From the NCBI RefSeq assembly GCF_013294005.1, contig NZ_JABSNK010000001.1:248001-312000 (forward strand): 64,000 bases of DNA, given 5' to 3'. Positions 1 through 9,405 of the stretch are shown in pieces (within the stretch, counting starts at the first letter, position 1; every line of letters begins with the position of its first letter). The stretch is from Flavobacterium gelidicaeli. Its GTDB lineage: Bacteria > Bacteroidota > Bacteroidia > Flavobacteriales > Flavobacteriaceae. Below the pieces are notes generated by a model that was not told the origin of the DNA, made no database searches, and saw only the letters and a list, made by a program, of their open reading frames with translations. The translations under genes and the position numbers were made by a program.

Positions 1-2252
1 CCTTTAATCATTCTATACCCAAGATCTTTGGCTACATCTTTTTTATCAGTTGATGGTAATGAAGCAATGTATTTAGCAGCAAATTCTTCCATTACTTTAT
101 CATCTACATTTCCAACGAAAAAGAATTCAAAATCACCTGCATTAGCAAAACGCTCTTTGTACTTTTTGTAGGCTAAAGCATAATCCGTTTGTGCCCATGA
201 TTTTTCTGTTGGAATAATTCCGTTGAATCTAGGGTCCTCTTTGTATAAATAGGCGTACAATTCTTGTTGAAAGAAAAACGACGGTTGCGAAGCCATATTG
301 TTATAAAAAGCAGCCTGTTTTTGCTTAAAGCTATCAAAAGCTTCTTGATCAAAGTTTAAATCCGTAAAATATGCGTACACATTTTGGAATAAATATTCTA
401 AATCTTTTGGTGTAGCACTACCGTTTAATCCTTCCGTAATTGTACCAATGTAAGGACTAACCGAAGCAATTTTACCCGACATAAATTTATTTATATCGTT
501 TAATTTTAAACCTGAAAAACCTGCTTCACTCAATGCACCGTTAGCAAAGTTCGTTTTTATTACTTCCTCATTAGAATACATATTGCTACCACCAAAACTC
601 ACTGCTTGCATTAAGATTTCGTCATTCTTGAAGTCGGTTTTCTTGTATTTCACTTTAGCACCATTAGATAGAAACAAAGTTGTAGTACCTATTTTAGCAT
701 CAAATTCTTTTTTTAGAATAGTTCCTGGTTTCACTTCATTTCTTAACAAGCTAGTCACTTGTTTGGAGTCTTGGTACGGAGTAATATCAGCAACATTAAT
801 TTTTAATGCATCTAGAACTTGTTGTTCTGTCACTTTTACCAAACCTTCTTTTTCAGGCCCTGTAATAATTACCACTCTATTGTCTTCTTTCACCAAGTCT
901 TTCATGTATTTGCTTACCTCTGCTAATGTGATAGAAGGCAACAATTCTTTGGTAGTTTTGTACTCCCACTCAATCCCAGGAGCTGGAACTTGCTCTAGAA
1001 ATTGAGATTGATACTGCGAAACATAATTATCTGATTCCGTTTTATCGCGATCATTATATTGTTTTTCATATTGTGCAAATACTTCTGCTTTCGCTCTTTC
1101 AAGTTCTCCTTCGGTAAATCCGTACTTCTTAGCACGTTCATTTTCGATCGCTAAAACTTTTAATGCCTCTAGTTGAGAACCTTCTTGAGGTACCGCAACA
1201 GATTGATAAGCTTCCTTAGTTCTAGCATAAGTTCCGCCATGATAAGAATACCCATATGTAAAAGGCGGTTTAGAAGAGTTAATTAATTCTTGTAACCTGT
1301 TGTTGATCATTGTAGCAAACAAACCTTCGGTCATGTTATCTTTATAATCGCCAATTGTTTTCATTTTTTTTGGCGTTCCATAATCTTTATACATTAATTG
1401 AACTAAAGTATAGGGTGCTTCCTTGTCACTTTCAACGGCAACAAAGGTTTCTTTGTGATTAGGAACTTCAAATATTTTACGTTCCTTTTCGTTTGCAGGA
1501 TTCTTATATTTAGAGAAATGTTCTTTAATTTTTTTCTCCATTGCCGCAACATCAATATCACCAACTACGATAACACTTATCAAATCCGGACGGTACCAAT
1601 CTTTATAGAAACTTACAATTTTATCATATTTGAATTTTTCTAAAATTTCTTTTTCACCAATTGGCAAACGATCAGCATAATGTGAATTATACATCATTTT
1701 AGGCAGGTAACGCCCCAGCATTCTTTTATCAGCACCAAGTCCTAAACGATATTCCTCAAGTACAACTCCTCTTTCTTTTTCAATTTCTTCAGGAGTTAAA
1801 TCAGCATTGAAAGCCCAATCTTCAATAATATTAAATCCATTTTCTAGTTTTTCTGGACTATCAGATGGAATAGGTAAAAAATATACCGTTTCGTCAAAAC
1901 TCGTGTAAGCATTTAAATGCTGACCAAATTTCACTCCAATACTTTGAAGGTAATCTACTAGTTTATTTTTAGGAAAGCGTTTGGTACCATTAAAATTCAT
2001 GTGCTCCATAAAATGTGCTAATCCTCTTTGATCATCATTTTCTAGTATAGAACCTGCATTAATGACTAATCTTAAATCAACTTTATTCTCTGGTTTGGCA
2101 TTTTTCTTGATATAATAAGTAAGTCCGTTTTCAAGAACACCTGTTTTTACTGAAGGATCAGCAGGTATTTTTTTAGATAGATCAATATTTTGTGCAAACA
2201 TTGCAGAAGAACAAAGTATTAACCCAAGGGTAACTTTAGAAAATTGTTTCAT
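1..2252 (-). CDS. M16 family zinc peptidase, exported (3' end outside window)
   Basis: Long reading frame running off the left edge; the first 750 codons are visible. It starts with a signal peptide (residues 1-20, ending MFAQ). The inverted zinc motif HFMEH lies at H80/E83/H84, followed by GVVLEEYR, whose glutamate is expected to complete the zinc site. A second, inactive-looking M16 half follows, which fits the roughly 900-residue two-repeat M16 proteins of Bacteroidota. In this family such proteins degrade peptides in the periplasm; that role is taken from the family. The ATG at 2250-2252 is the only start that gives a complete signal peptide. It is divergent from the T9SS plug gene, with a shared 170-bp AT-rich upstream region. 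The C-terminus is not visible, so the final domain cannot be assessed. Confidence 0.9.
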   Translation of the reverse strand, partial: MKQFSKVTLGLILCSSAMFAQNIDLSKKIPADPSVKTGVLENGLTYYIKKNAKPENKVDLRLVINAGSILENDDQRGLAHFMEHMNFNGTKRFPKNKLVDYLQSIGVKFGQHLNAYTSFDETVYFLPIPSDSPEKLENGFNIIEDWAFNADLTPEEIEKERGVVLEEYRLGLGADKRMLGRYLPKMMYNSHYADRLPIGEKEILEKFKYDKIVSFYKDWYRPDLISVIVVGDIDVAAMEKKIKEHFSKYKNPANEKERKIFEVPNHKETFVAVESDKEAPYTLVQLMYKDYGTPKKMKTIGDYKDNMTEGLFATMINNRLQELINSSKPPFTYGYSYHGGTYARTKEAYQSVAVPQEGSQLEALKVLAIENERAKKYGFTEGELERAKAEVFAQYEKQYNDRDKTESDNYVSQYQSQFLEQVPAPGIEWEYKTTKELLPSITLAEVSKYMKDLVKEDNRVVIITGPEKEGLVKVTEQQVLDALKINVADITPYQDSKQVTSLLRNEVKPGTILKKEFDAKIGTTTLFLSNGAKVKYKKTDFKNDEILMQAVSFGGSNMYSNEEVIKTNFANGALSEAGFSGLKLNDINKFMSGKIASVSPYIGTITEGLNGSATPKDLEYLFQNVYAYFTDLNFDQEAFDSFKQKQAAFYNNMASQPSFFFQQELYAYLYKEDPRFNGIIPTEKSWAQTDYALAYKKYKERFANAGDFEFFFVGNVDDKVMEEFAAKYIASLPSTDKKDVAKDLGYRMIK

Positions 2253-2422
2253 ATGGTTTTGTTTATTTTAGATAAACTTAATCATAAAAAATTAAAAACA
2301 AGAGGATTAATAAGTATATTTTAACATTTTTCTTACATTAAATAATAACTTTCCTAAAACCAGTTAATCTAATTTATAGTTATTTAATTAGTACATTTAG
2401 CCCATCAATCACTTTATTTACA

Positions 2423-3673
2423 ATGAGAAAAATAGTCACATTAGCATTTTTAGCAACAATACAGCTCTTATTTTCACAAGTACAAAATGAGGTTGCTCCA
2501 CCTTTTAACATCAAGACAGTTTCGTTTGTACAAAACAATCAAAATGTGGTTCCAATATTTCCATTGGGCACTGGATTTCAAATACAATTTGATGATTTAT
2601 ATGGAAATGAAGCCGATTATTATTATGAAATCGTGCACTGTGACTATAACTGGATCCCTACTGCGATTCCAAAAAACGAATACCTAGAAGGATTTGATAA
2701 CCAAAGAATTCAAAATTATAGCAATTCCTTTAATACGTTACAAATTTACTCCCATTACACATTAGCAATACCCAATCAATATACTTTACAACTTAAATTA
2801 AGTGGCAATTACATAATTACGGTTTTAAATGATGCTAAAGAAGTTGTTTTTACTCGAAAATTCATTCTTTACGAAGAATCAGTTAAAGTGCCTATGCAAA
2901 TAAAAAGAGCACGAACAATTGATAATTTAAGTTACAAACAAAACATTGAGTTCTCTATTAATTCAACAACGCTAAATTTCCAGAACCCGTTAAAGAATGT
3001 GAAAGTTGCCATTTTGCAAAATGGAAAATTTAATACTGCCATTAAAAATATCGTTCCGCAATATACTATTGGAAATGAATTAATCTACAAATACGATAAA
3101 GAAACACAGTTCTGGGCTGGAAATGAATTTTTATATTTCGAAAATAAAGACATTCGTACTTCTGGAAACAATGTCGCTCATGTAGATGCAAATACTGCTA
3201 TATACGGAAGCCATTTATTCACTAATAACGCCAGAGCAACTTTCCCTTATTCATTTTCACAAGATGTTAACGGAAACTTTTTAGTCAAAAATACTAATGC
3301 TAGTGACAACGAGATTGAGGCCGACTATGCATGGGTTTATTTTAGCTTATCGGCACCTTCATTTAGATTGGACAAGGATATTTACATTACCGGAATGTTC
3401 AGCAATTACAGCATGTCTGACGAGAACAAAATGGACTACAATGAAAAAAAAGGAATCTACGAGAAAGCGCTTTTGATAAAACAAGGCTTTACCAATTTTG
3501 AATATACCATTGCCGACAAAAAAGGTACAATCGACTTAGAACATGCCATTGACGGAAATTTTTATCAAACAGAAAACAATTACACTATATTAGTGTATTA
3601 CAAAGAAAGTAGCGGTCGTTATGATCAAGTAATAGGAAAAGCTGAGTTAAGTTCCTTAAACATAGTTAATTAA
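2423..3673 (+). CDS. T9SS plug-type protein (DUF5103 family)
   Basis: 416 residues with a Sec signal peptide (residues 1-18, ending LLFSQ). The body matches the DUF5103 family as I know it: an early PPFNIKTVSF segment, a YEIVHCDYNW segment near residue 75, and an Ig-like C-terminal half containing FRLDKDIYITGMFSNY. In Flavobacterium johnsoniae the protein called Plug closes the SprA translocon of the type IX secretion system from the periplasmic side and belongs to this family. The exact orthology is inferred. The gene stands alone between a divergent M16 protease and apaG. A T9SS is expected in this organism because a sorting-domain cellulase is encoded at 60.3-62.8 kb. Confidence 0.8.
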   Translation: MRKIVTLAFLATIQLLFSQVQNEVAPPFNIKTVSFVQNNQNVVPIFPLGTGFQIQFDDLYGNEADYYYEIVHCDYNWIPTAIPKNEYLEGFDNQRIQNYSNSFNTLQIYSHYTLAIPNQYTLQLKLSGNYIITVLNDAKEVVFTRKFILYEESVKVPMQIKRARTIDNLSYKQNIEFSINSTTLNFQNPLKNVKVAILQNGKFNTAIKNIVPQYTIGNELIYKYDKETQFWAGNEFLYFENKDIRTSGNNVAHVDANTAIYGSHLFTNNARATFPYSFSQDVNGNFLVKNTNASDNEIEADYAWVYFSLSAPSFRLDKDIYITGMFSNYSMSDENKMDYNEKKGIYEKALLIKQGFTNFEYTIADKKGTIDLEHAIDGNFYQTENNYTILVYYKESSGRYDQVIGKAELSSLNIVN

Positions 3674-3713
3674 AATATTAACTCAAAAAGAGTAAAACAA
3701 AATCAATTTTTTG

Positions 3714-3721
3714 TACTTTTG
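3714..3721 (+). promoter_or_regulatory. -7 box of apaG
   Basis: TACTTTTG fits the Bacteroidota consensus TAnnTTTG and lies 32 bp before the apaG start codon. No TTG-type -33 element is visible at the usual distance, so only the -7 box is claimed. Confidence 0.55.
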
Positions 3722-3753
3722 TTGTTATAACATACTCTCATACCCTAATTTAT

Positions 3754-4140
3754 ATGGTTTCTCAAATTACAAGAGGCATAAAAATATCCGTTTTAACTAG
3801 TTTTGAAGGCACTTACTTTAAGAACTACAAGATTCATTTTGCCTTTAGTTACGAGATTACAATTGAAAATCATAGTAAGGATTCGGTACAGCTTACTTCG
3901 CGTCATTGGGAAATTCATGATTCTCTTAATGATATTGAGACTGTTGATGGTGAAGGAATCATTGGAAAAAAACCTGTTTTAAAACCAGGAGAATTACATA
4001 CTTACAGTTCTGGTTGTTTACTATCATCTCCTTATGGAGCAATGAAAGGGTACTTCAACATGATTAACTTTACAACTACGAAAACTTTTAAAGTTTTAAT
4101 CCCAACATTTAGACTTTGTGCTCCTTTTGCTTTAAATTAA
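3754..4140 (+). CDS. apaG: ApaG (DUF525) protein
   Basis: 128 residues, the usual size of ApaG, a single fibronectin-like beta-sandwich. Recognisable family segments are TSRHWEIHDS near residue 48 and GEGIIGKKPVLKPGE near residue 66, followed by the SPYGAMKGYF strand typical of the C-terminal half. ApaG was linked to cobalt resistance and magnesium efflux in Salmonella, but its biochemical role is still unclear. The gene is monocistronic here, with its own -7 box. The fold assignment is strong, the function weak. Confidence 0.9.
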   Translation: MVSQITRGIKISVLTSFEGTYFKNYKIHFAFSYEITIENHSKDSVQLTSRHWEIHDSLNDIETVDGEGIIGKKPVLKPGELHTYSSGCLLSSPYGAMKGYFNMINFTTTKTFKVLIPTFRLCAPFALN

Positions 4141-4205
4141 GTCAATTAACCTAAATAACTTCATATTCTTCGGGTATATTTATCTTATTTTTAAATTATC
4201 CTTTG

Positions 4206-4213
4206 TACTTTTG
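4206..4213 (+). promoter_or_regulatory. -7 box of pruA
   Basis: TACTTTTG, a perfect TAnnTTTG match, 100 bp upstream of the pruA ATG. This implies a leader of about 90 nt. The -33 element is not convincing. Confidence 0.5.
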
Positions 4214-4313
4214 TTACACAATAAATTTTTCGCAATATTTTGCTGAATTTATGTCTAATCACAATGTCTAATCTCGTCTGTTATTTTTTTGCAGATGAAC
4301 AAATCAAAATATC

Positions 4314-5942
4314 ATGCTAAAAGGATTTTTTAACGTACCAAAAGCGGTAAATGAACCAGTAAAAGGGTACGCGCCAAATTCACCTGAAAGAGCAGCTGTA
4401 CAAGCAGCTTACACTAAGATGTGGAATTCTACAATTGACGTTCCGTTATACATCGGAAGTGAAGAAATTAGAACTGGAAACACTAAAAATATGACGGCTC
4501 CTCACGACCACAAGCATATTGTAGGAACGTACCACCTTGCTGAGAAATCGCATGTTGAAAAAGCTATTGCAAACGCATTAGAATCTAGAACAGCATGGGC
4601 AAACATGGCTTGGGAACAAAGAGCAGCTATCTTTTTAAAAGCAGCAGAATTGATCGCAGGACCATATAGAGCTAGAATCAATGCTGCAACAATGATCGCA
4701 CAATCTAAAAATATTCACCAAGCAGAAATTGATGCTTCCTGTGAGTTAATTGACTTTTTACGTTTTAACGTAGAGTTCATGACGCAAATATATGGAGACC
4801 AACCTTCTTCTACATCAGATATGTGGAACCGTCTAGAATACCGTCCTCTTGAAGGATTTGTATATGCGATTACACCTTTTAACTTTACAGCAATTGCTGC
4901 TAATCTTCCAGCGAGTGCTGCAATGATGGGTAACGTTGTGGTATGGAAACCAAGTGATAGCCAAGTATTCTCGGCTCAAATTATTATTGAAGTTTTCAAA
5001 GAAGCGGGAGTTCCTGATGGCGTTATCAACGTAGTTTTTGGAGACGCTTTAATGGTGACTGACACCGTTCTTGCAAGCCGTGACTTCGCAGGACTACACT
5101 TTACAGGTTCGACTCATGTATTTAAAGATATCTGGGCAAAAATAGGAACAAACATTCACCATTATAAAACATACCCAAGAATTGTAGGAGAAACTGGAGG
5201 AAAAGATTTTATCATCGCTCACTCTAGCGCTAACCCTAAACAAGTTTCTACAGGAATTGTACGTGGTGCATTTGAATTTCAAGGTCAAAAATGTTCAGCA
5301 GCTTCAAGAGCTTACGTACCACAAAGTATGTGGCCAGCTGTAAAAGAGCAAATCATCACTGATGTAAAATCAATGAAAATGGGTTCTCCAGAAGACTTTA
5401 GTAATTTTGTTACTGCAGTTATTCATGAAGGTTCATTTGACAAACTAGCTAGTTTTATTGACCAAGCTAAAAAAGATACTGACGCTGAAATCATCGTTGG
5501 AGGAAACTACGACAAATCAGTTGGGTATTTTATTGAGCCTACAGTTATCGTAACTACAAATCCTCACTATTCAACAATGGAAACGGAATTATTCGGACCT
5601 GTGATGACTATTTTCGTTTACGAAGATGCAAAATGGGAAGAAACTTTAGAATTAGTTGATTCAACTTCTGAATATGCATTAACAGGAGCCGTTTTTAGTA
5701 CCGATCGTTACGCAATTGAAGTAGCAACTGTAAAATTACAAAATGCTGCAGGTAACTTCTATATCAACGATAAACCAACAGGTGCCGTTGTAGGACAACA
5801 ACCATTTGGTGGAGCAAGAGCTTCAGGAACAAACGACAAAGCAGGTTCTCCATTGAACTTATTGCGTTGGGCTTCTCCTAGAACTATAAAAGAAACATTT
5901 GTAACTCCAGTAGATTACAGATACCCATTCTTGGGAGAATAA
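4314..5942 (+). CDS. pruA: L-glutamate gamma-semialdehyde dehydrogenase
   Basis: 542 residues, the length of the stand-alone 1-pyrroline-5-carboxylate dehydrogenases of eukaryotes and Bacteroidota. It oxidises glutamate semialdehyde to glutamate with NAD+, the second step of proline catabolism. Visible aldehyde dehydrogenase motifs are the FTGSTHVFK nucleotide-binding turn, general base E293 in VGETGGK, and nucleophile C327 in GQKCSAASRAY. The C-terminal PFGGARASGTNDKAG segment is diagnostic of the P5CDH branch. The ATG gives the conserved N-terminus MLKGFFNVP. No proline dehydrogenase is adjacent. A hairpin terminator follows. Confidence 0.95.
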   Translation: MLKGFFNVPKAVNEPVKGYAPNSPERAAVQAAYTKMWNSTIDVPLYIGSEEIRTGNTKNMTAPHDHKHIVGTYHLAEKSHVEKAIANALESRTAWANMAWEQRAAIFLKAAELIAGPYRARINAATMIAQSKNIHQAEIDASCELIDFLRFNVEFMTQIYGDQPSSTSDMWNRLEYRPLEGFVYAITPFNFTAIAANLPASAAMMGNVVVWKPSDSQVFSAQIIIEVFKEAGVPDGVINVVFGDALMVTDTVLASRDFAGLHFTGSTHVFKDIWAKIGTNIHHYKTYPRIVGETGGKDFIIAHSSANPKQVSTGIVRGAFEFQGQKCSAASRAYVPQSMWPAVKEQIITDVKSMKMGSPEDFSNFVTAVIHEGSFDKLASFIDQAKKDTDAEIIVGGNYDKSVGYFIEPTVIVTTNPHYSTMETELFGPVMTIFVYEDAKWEETLELVDSTSEYALTGAVFSTDRYAIEVATVKLQNAAGNFYINDKPTGAVVGQQPFGGARASGTNDKAGSPLNLLRWASPRTIKETFVTPVDYRYPFLGE

Positions 5943-5944
5943 TA

Positions 5945-5984
5945 TTCTAAGTTGCAAAGTCTCTGAGTGACAAAGCTACTAAGC
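5945..5984 (+). repeat. Degenerate 8-bp tandem repeat, 5 units
   Basis: Five consecutive octamers (TTCTAAGT, TGCAAAGT, CTCTGAGT, GACAAAGC, TACTAAGC) follow the pruA stop codon with no gap. The shared frame is roughly NNCNAAGT. The same octamer frame recurs at 50103-50134 and, inverted, at 50217-50248 around the clpX-clpP gap. Function unknown. Confidence 0.6.
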
Positions 5985-6004
5985 TTTACTACTTATGAAA
6001 ACAT

Positions 6005-6041
6005 AAAAAAGCCGAATCTATAATTTTAGATTCGGCTTTTT
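6005..6041 (+). terminator. Bidirectional terminator between pruA and rsmG
   Basis: Perfect stem AAAAAGCCGAATCTA / TAGATTCGGCTTTTT with a 5-6 nt loop, A-run on one side and T-run on the other. It sits between convergent pruA and rsmG and can serve both. Confidence 0.9.
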
Positions 6042-6085
6042 GCTTTATATCATTACGTAACATCAGTCTTACGACTGTACGAACA

Positions 6086-6715
6086 TTATACCACAAACTT
6101 CAGTGGTAAATGCACTACTTTTTTAGTTTCAAAGAATTCATCTTCAAAAAAGTCGGCTAGATTGTATTCTGTTGCTTTAGGGAATGCGGCTAACTCTTCG
6201 GTTAGATCTCCACCTTTAAGGTATAAAATTCCGTTTTTTAACGCATGTTTTTGCTGCTTTTTTATTTTGGTTTTAACCCAAGAAACAAAATCCGGCATGT
6301 TTGTAACGGCACGACTTACAATAAAGTCAAAATCACCTTTTACATTTTCGGCACGCATTTGCTCAGCTTTTACATTTTTTAATTCTAAAGCATCAACAAC
6401 ACCTTGTACCACTTTAATTTTTTTGGCAATAACATCAATCAAGTAAAAGCGAGTCTCAGGAAAAAGGATTGCTAAAGGCACTCCTGGAAACCCACCACCT
6501 GTACCTACGTCAAGGACATAAGTCCCAGGTTCAAATTTCATGATTTTAGCAATTCCTAATGAATGCAAAATATGTTTTGTGTATAAAGCGTCAATATCTT
6601 TTCTAGAAATGACATTTATTTTTTCGTTCCAATCGTGGTATAAAAAGTCCAATTTTGCGAATTGCTCTTTTTGAATATCAGTCAAATTAGGAAAATACTT
6701 CAAAATCTCGTCCAT
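6086..6715 (-). CDS. rsmG: 16S rRNA (guanine-527-N7) methyltransferase
   Basis: 209 residues, normal for RsmG (GidB). It methylates N7 of G527 in 16S rRNA using SAM. The SAM-binding loop is DVGTGGGFPG, near residue 70, and the early YNEKINVISRKD-like segment (here HDWNEKINVISRKD) is family-typical. The later SRAVTNMPDF segment is also conserved in RsmG. It is convergent with pruA and divergent from the desaturase across a 108-bp promoter region, with a -7 box TACTTTTG on its own strand at 6732-6739. Loss of this enzyme is known to give low-level streptomycin resistance in other bacteria. The gene looks intact. Confidence 0.95.
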   Translation of the reverse strand: MDEILKYFPNLTDIQKEQFAKLDFLYHDWNEKINVISRKDIDALYTKHILHSLGIAKIMKFEPGTYVLDVGTGGGFPGVPLAILFPETRFYLIDVIAKKIKVVQGVVDALELKNVKAEQMRAENVKGDFDFIVSRAVTNMPDFVSWVKTKIKKQQKHALKNGILYLKGGDLTEELAAFPKATEYNLADFFEDEFFETKKVVHLPLKFVV

Positions 6716-6731
6716 CGTTCTATTTTTTTAA

Positions 6732-6739
6732 CAAAAGTA
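6732..6739 (-). promoter_or_regulatory. -7 box of rsmG
   Basis: On the minus strand this reads TACTTTTG, 17 bp upstream of the rsmG start. It is arranged back to back with the desaturase promoter. Confidence 0.5.
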
Positions 6740-6770
6740 CTCTTTTTAAGCCTTAAATATTTAACTCAAT

Positions 6771-6804
6771 TTTGCAGAGTTGAAAATTTTAATAATTATC
6801 TTTG
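6771..6804 (+). promoter_or_regulatory. Promoter of the desaturase gene
   Basis: TTTG at 6771-6774 and TATCTTTG at 6797-6804, separated by 22 bp. These match the Bacteroidota -33 TTTG and -7 TAnnTTTG elements. Because the promoter lies inside an upstream extension of the frame, it argues for the ATG at 6824 rather than any earlier start. Confidence 0.65.
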
Positions 6805-6823
6805 GAACTTATTACAATTACAT

Positions 6824-7918
6824 ATGATTAATACTGCACCTACATTTGCTAAGCAAGACAAACTGAAGTTTTTCAGAACACTTAACTCACGGGTTAACAA
6901 CTACTTCAAAGAAAATAATATAAAAAAGACAGGAAACTGGAGATTATACTTAAAAACCATAATCTTATTTGCTGTTTTTCTAGCGCCTTATTTTTTAATC
7001 CTTACACTTGATATGCCTTTTTGGGCGCATCTTTTACTAACCATTGTTATGGGAATAGGAATGGCTGGCGTAGGAATGAATGTAATGCATGACGGAAACC
7101 ACGGTTCTTATTCTAATAAAAGCTGGGTCAACAAATTCATGGGAGGAACCATTTATGTTCTTGCTGGAAACGTTTATAACTGGCAAGTACAACATAATGT
7201 ATTGCACCACACCTATACCAATATCCCTGGACATGATGAGGATCTTGATGCTGGTAGAATTATCCGTTTTACAAAGGACGCAAAATGGCATAGTTTTCAC
7301 CGTTTCCAACAATATTATTCGGTTTTCTTATACGGTTTGTTAACATTCAACTGGGCTATTACCACTGATTTTAAGCAAATGAAAAGTTACCTAAAAAGAA
7401 AACTATCCTATGGTGAAGCTAAAAGCCCAAAAATTCTTTGGACAACTTTAATTATTACAAAACTAATTTACGTTTCGATCTGGATTGTATTGCCTATAGT
7501 TATTGGAATTACATGGTGGAAAGTACTTATTGGTTTTTTCATTATGCATTATACAGCTGGATTAATTTTGAGTGTAGTTTTCCAATTAGCGCATGTCGTT
7601 GAAGAAACTACAAATCCTTCACCAAATGAATTAGGAGAAATGGACAATACTTGGGCAATTCACCAATTGTTCACAACAACTAATTTCGCTCCAAAAAATG
7701 CTATTATAAACTGGTATACCGGAGGATTAAATCACCAAATAGAACACCATATTTTCCCGAACATTAGTCATGTTCATTATGGTAAAATTGCAAGAATCGT
7801 TAAGGAAACAGCGCAAGAGTGCAACCTTCCTTATTACGAATATAAAACAATGCGTAGTGCCGTAATTGCTCACTTTAAGCATTTAAAAGATTTAGGAATG
7901 AAACCAGAGTTAATATAA
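6824..7918 (+). CDS. Membrane fatty acid desaturase
   Basis: 364 residues from the ATG at 6824, placed just after a good promoter. It contains the three histidine boxes of front-end or acyl-lipid desaturases: HDGNH (89-93), HNVLHH (124-129) and HQIEHH (304-309). The HQIEHH form is typical of delta-5/delta-6 type enzymes. Hydrophobic segments near 44-63, 66-85, 212-245 and 246-258 give the expected multi-pass topology around the di-iron site. It introduces a double bond into a membrane-bound acyl chain; substrate and position cannot be read from sequence. No cytochrome b5 domain is fused, so electrons must come from a separate ferredoxin or b5 system. Likely involved in cold adaptation of membrane fluidity (inference). 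Confidence 0.88.
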   Translation: MINTAPTFAKQDKLKFFRTLNSRVNNYFKENNIKKTGNWRLYLKTIILFAVFLAPYFLILTLDMPFWAHLLLTIVMGIGMAGVGMNVMHDGNHGSYSNKSWVNKFMGGTIYVLAGNVYNWQVQHNVLHHTYTNIPGHDEDLDAGRIIRFTKDAKWHSFHRFQQYYSVFLYGLLTFNWAITTDFKQMKSYLKRKLSYGEAKSPKILWTTLIITKLIYVSIWIVLPIVIGITWWKVLIGFFIMHYTAGLILSVVFQLAHVVEETTNPSPNELGEMDNTWAIHQLFTTTNFAPKNAIINWYTGGLNHQIEHHIFPNISHVHYGKIARIVKETAQECNLPYYEYKTMRSAVIAHFKHLKDLGMKPELI

Positions 7919-8019
7919 CTTAAGGGCTTCTTGAAATTTTAAATTATATCTATAAAACTAAGAACTAATCAATAACTACCCCTTAAAAACTATTATTTAG
8001 GGAAACAATTCAACTAATA

Positions 8020-9207
8020 ATGAACCCACTTTCAGACAGAATTAACAATTTAGCGACTTCACAAACATTAGCGATGGCTGCTTTAGCTAGAGAATTAAAA
8101 GCACAAGGAAAAGACATCATCAGTTTAAGTTTAGGAGAACCTGACTTTAATACACCTGACTTCATCAAAGAAGCAGCAAAACAAGCAATTGACGACAATT
8201 ACAGTACTTATTCACCAGTAGAAGGATACGGAGACTTGAAAGAAGCAATTTGCCGAAAATTTAAAAGAGACAATAACCTAGATTACAAACCATCACAAAT
8301 TGTAGTTTCAACAGGAGCAAAACAATCCTTATACAACATTGCGCAAGTAATGCTAAACGATGGTGACGAGGTTATTTTGCCAGCACCTTACTGGGTTTCT
8401 TATTTTGAAATTGTAAAACTTTCTGGAGGTGTTCCTGTAGAAGTTCCTACATCAATAGACACTGATTTTAAAATCACACCTGCACAGTTAGAAGCTGCAA
8501 TCACACCAAAAACTAAAATGATGTGGTTCTCTTCCCCTTGTAACCCATCAGGATCAGTTTACAATAGAGAAGAATTAACTGCTCTAGCGGCAGTATTAGA
8601 AAAGCACCCACATGTTTACGTTGTTGCTGATGAAATCTATGAACATATCAACTTTTCGGGAACTTTTTGCAGTATTGCATCAATCCCAGGAATGTTTGAT
8701 AAAACCATAACTGTAAACGGAGTTGCAAAAGCATTTGCAATGACAGGGTACCGAATTGGTTATATTGGAGGACCTGAATTCATTGCAAAAGCGTGTACTA
8801 AAATTCAAGGTCAAGTAACTTCAGGAGCTAATTCTATCGCACAACGCGCTACAATTACTGCTGTAGACGCAGATCCATCTGTATTGAAACACATGGTTGA
8901 CGCCTTCCATTCTCGTAGAGATTTAGTAGTAGGTTTATTAAAAGAAATTCCAGGAGTAAAAATAAACGTTCCAGAAGGAGCTTTTTACGTTTTTCCAGAC
9001 GTATCTTCTTTCTTCGGAAAAACATTAAGAGGAACTGAAATCAAAAACGCAATGGATTTGTCTATGTACCTTTTGGCAGAAGCTAACGTAGCTACAGTTA
9101 CAGGTGACGCTTTTGGAAACCCTGATTGTATTCGTTTTTCATATGCGACAAGTGATGACATATTAAAAGAAGCTTTAAAAAGAATTAAAGCTGCTTTGGC
9201 TCAATAA
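8020..9207 (+). CDS. Class I/II pyridoxal-phosphate aminotransferase, aspartate type
   Basis: 395 residues, full length for the bacterial AspC/AatA subgroup I-gamma. PLP-site residues are visible: NPSG (N175), D204 and Y207 in VVADEIYEHI, Schiff-base lysine K237 in VNGVAKAFAMTGYR, and R245. It transfers the amino group between aspartate (or related amino acids) and 2-oxoglutarate. The context does not define the substrate, and some family members also use aromatic acids. In the lysine motif an alanine stands where many homologues have serine. Monocistronic, with a terminator 40 bp after the stop. Confidence 0.9.
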   Translation: MNPLSDRINNLATSQTLAMAALARELKAQGKDIISLSLGEPDFNTPDFIKEAAKQAIDDNYSTYSPVEGYGDLKEAICRKFKRDNNLDYKPSQIVVSTGAKQSLYNIAQVMLNDGDEVILPAPYWVSYFEIVKLSGGVPVEVPTSIDTDFKITPAQLEAAITPKTKMMWFSSPCNPSGSVYNREELTALAAVLEKHPHVYVVADEIYEHINFSGTFCSIASIPGMFDKTITVNGVAKAFAMTGYRIGYIGGPEFIAKACTKIQGQVTSGANSIAQRATITAVDADPSVLKHMVDAFHSRRDLVVGLLKEIPGVKINVPEGAFYVFPDVSSFFGKTLRGTEIKNAMDLSMYLLAEANVATVTGDAFGNPDCIRFSYATSDDILKEALKRIKAALAQ

Positions 9208-9248
9208 TTATAATCTGAAAAGTTTACAAACCAACTTTTACATATACT

Positions 9249-9285
9249 AAATACCTCAGGAATTTTACTTGAGGTATTTTTTTTG
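9249..9285 (+). terminator. Terminator of the aminotransferase gene
   Basis: Stem AAATACCTCA / TGAGGTATTT followed by eight T. The stem-loop resembles the one at 11510-11542. Confidence 0.9.
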
Positions 9286-9367
9286 GATTGACCCGCTTTA
9301 CAATCTTTTTTTATTCGACTATCACTCCTAATAAAAAGGATTTTCACTGTTATCCCTCACGCAAAAC
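9285..9367 (+). repeat. Dispersed structured repeat, family I (decayed copy)
   Basis: The 3' half keeps the family signature AAAAAGGATTTTCAC...ATCCCTCACGCAAAA. The 5' half is eroded to a GGATTGACCCGCTTTACAATC segment. It starts directly at the T-run of the preceding terminator. Other copies lie at 14337, 44838 (minus) and 52798. Confidence 0.6.
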
Positions 9368-9405
9368 ACACTTAATTAATAGCATAAATATAGTAATGCC
9401 TTTTA

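Noticed and set aside
583..1005. Open frame opposite the M16 protease
   Set aside because: Shadow of a strongly conserved coding sequence on the other strand; no promoter.
4900..5300. Possible antisense gene inside pruA
   Set aside because: Cysteine- and serine-rich antisense translation without start context; pruA motifs explain the sequence.
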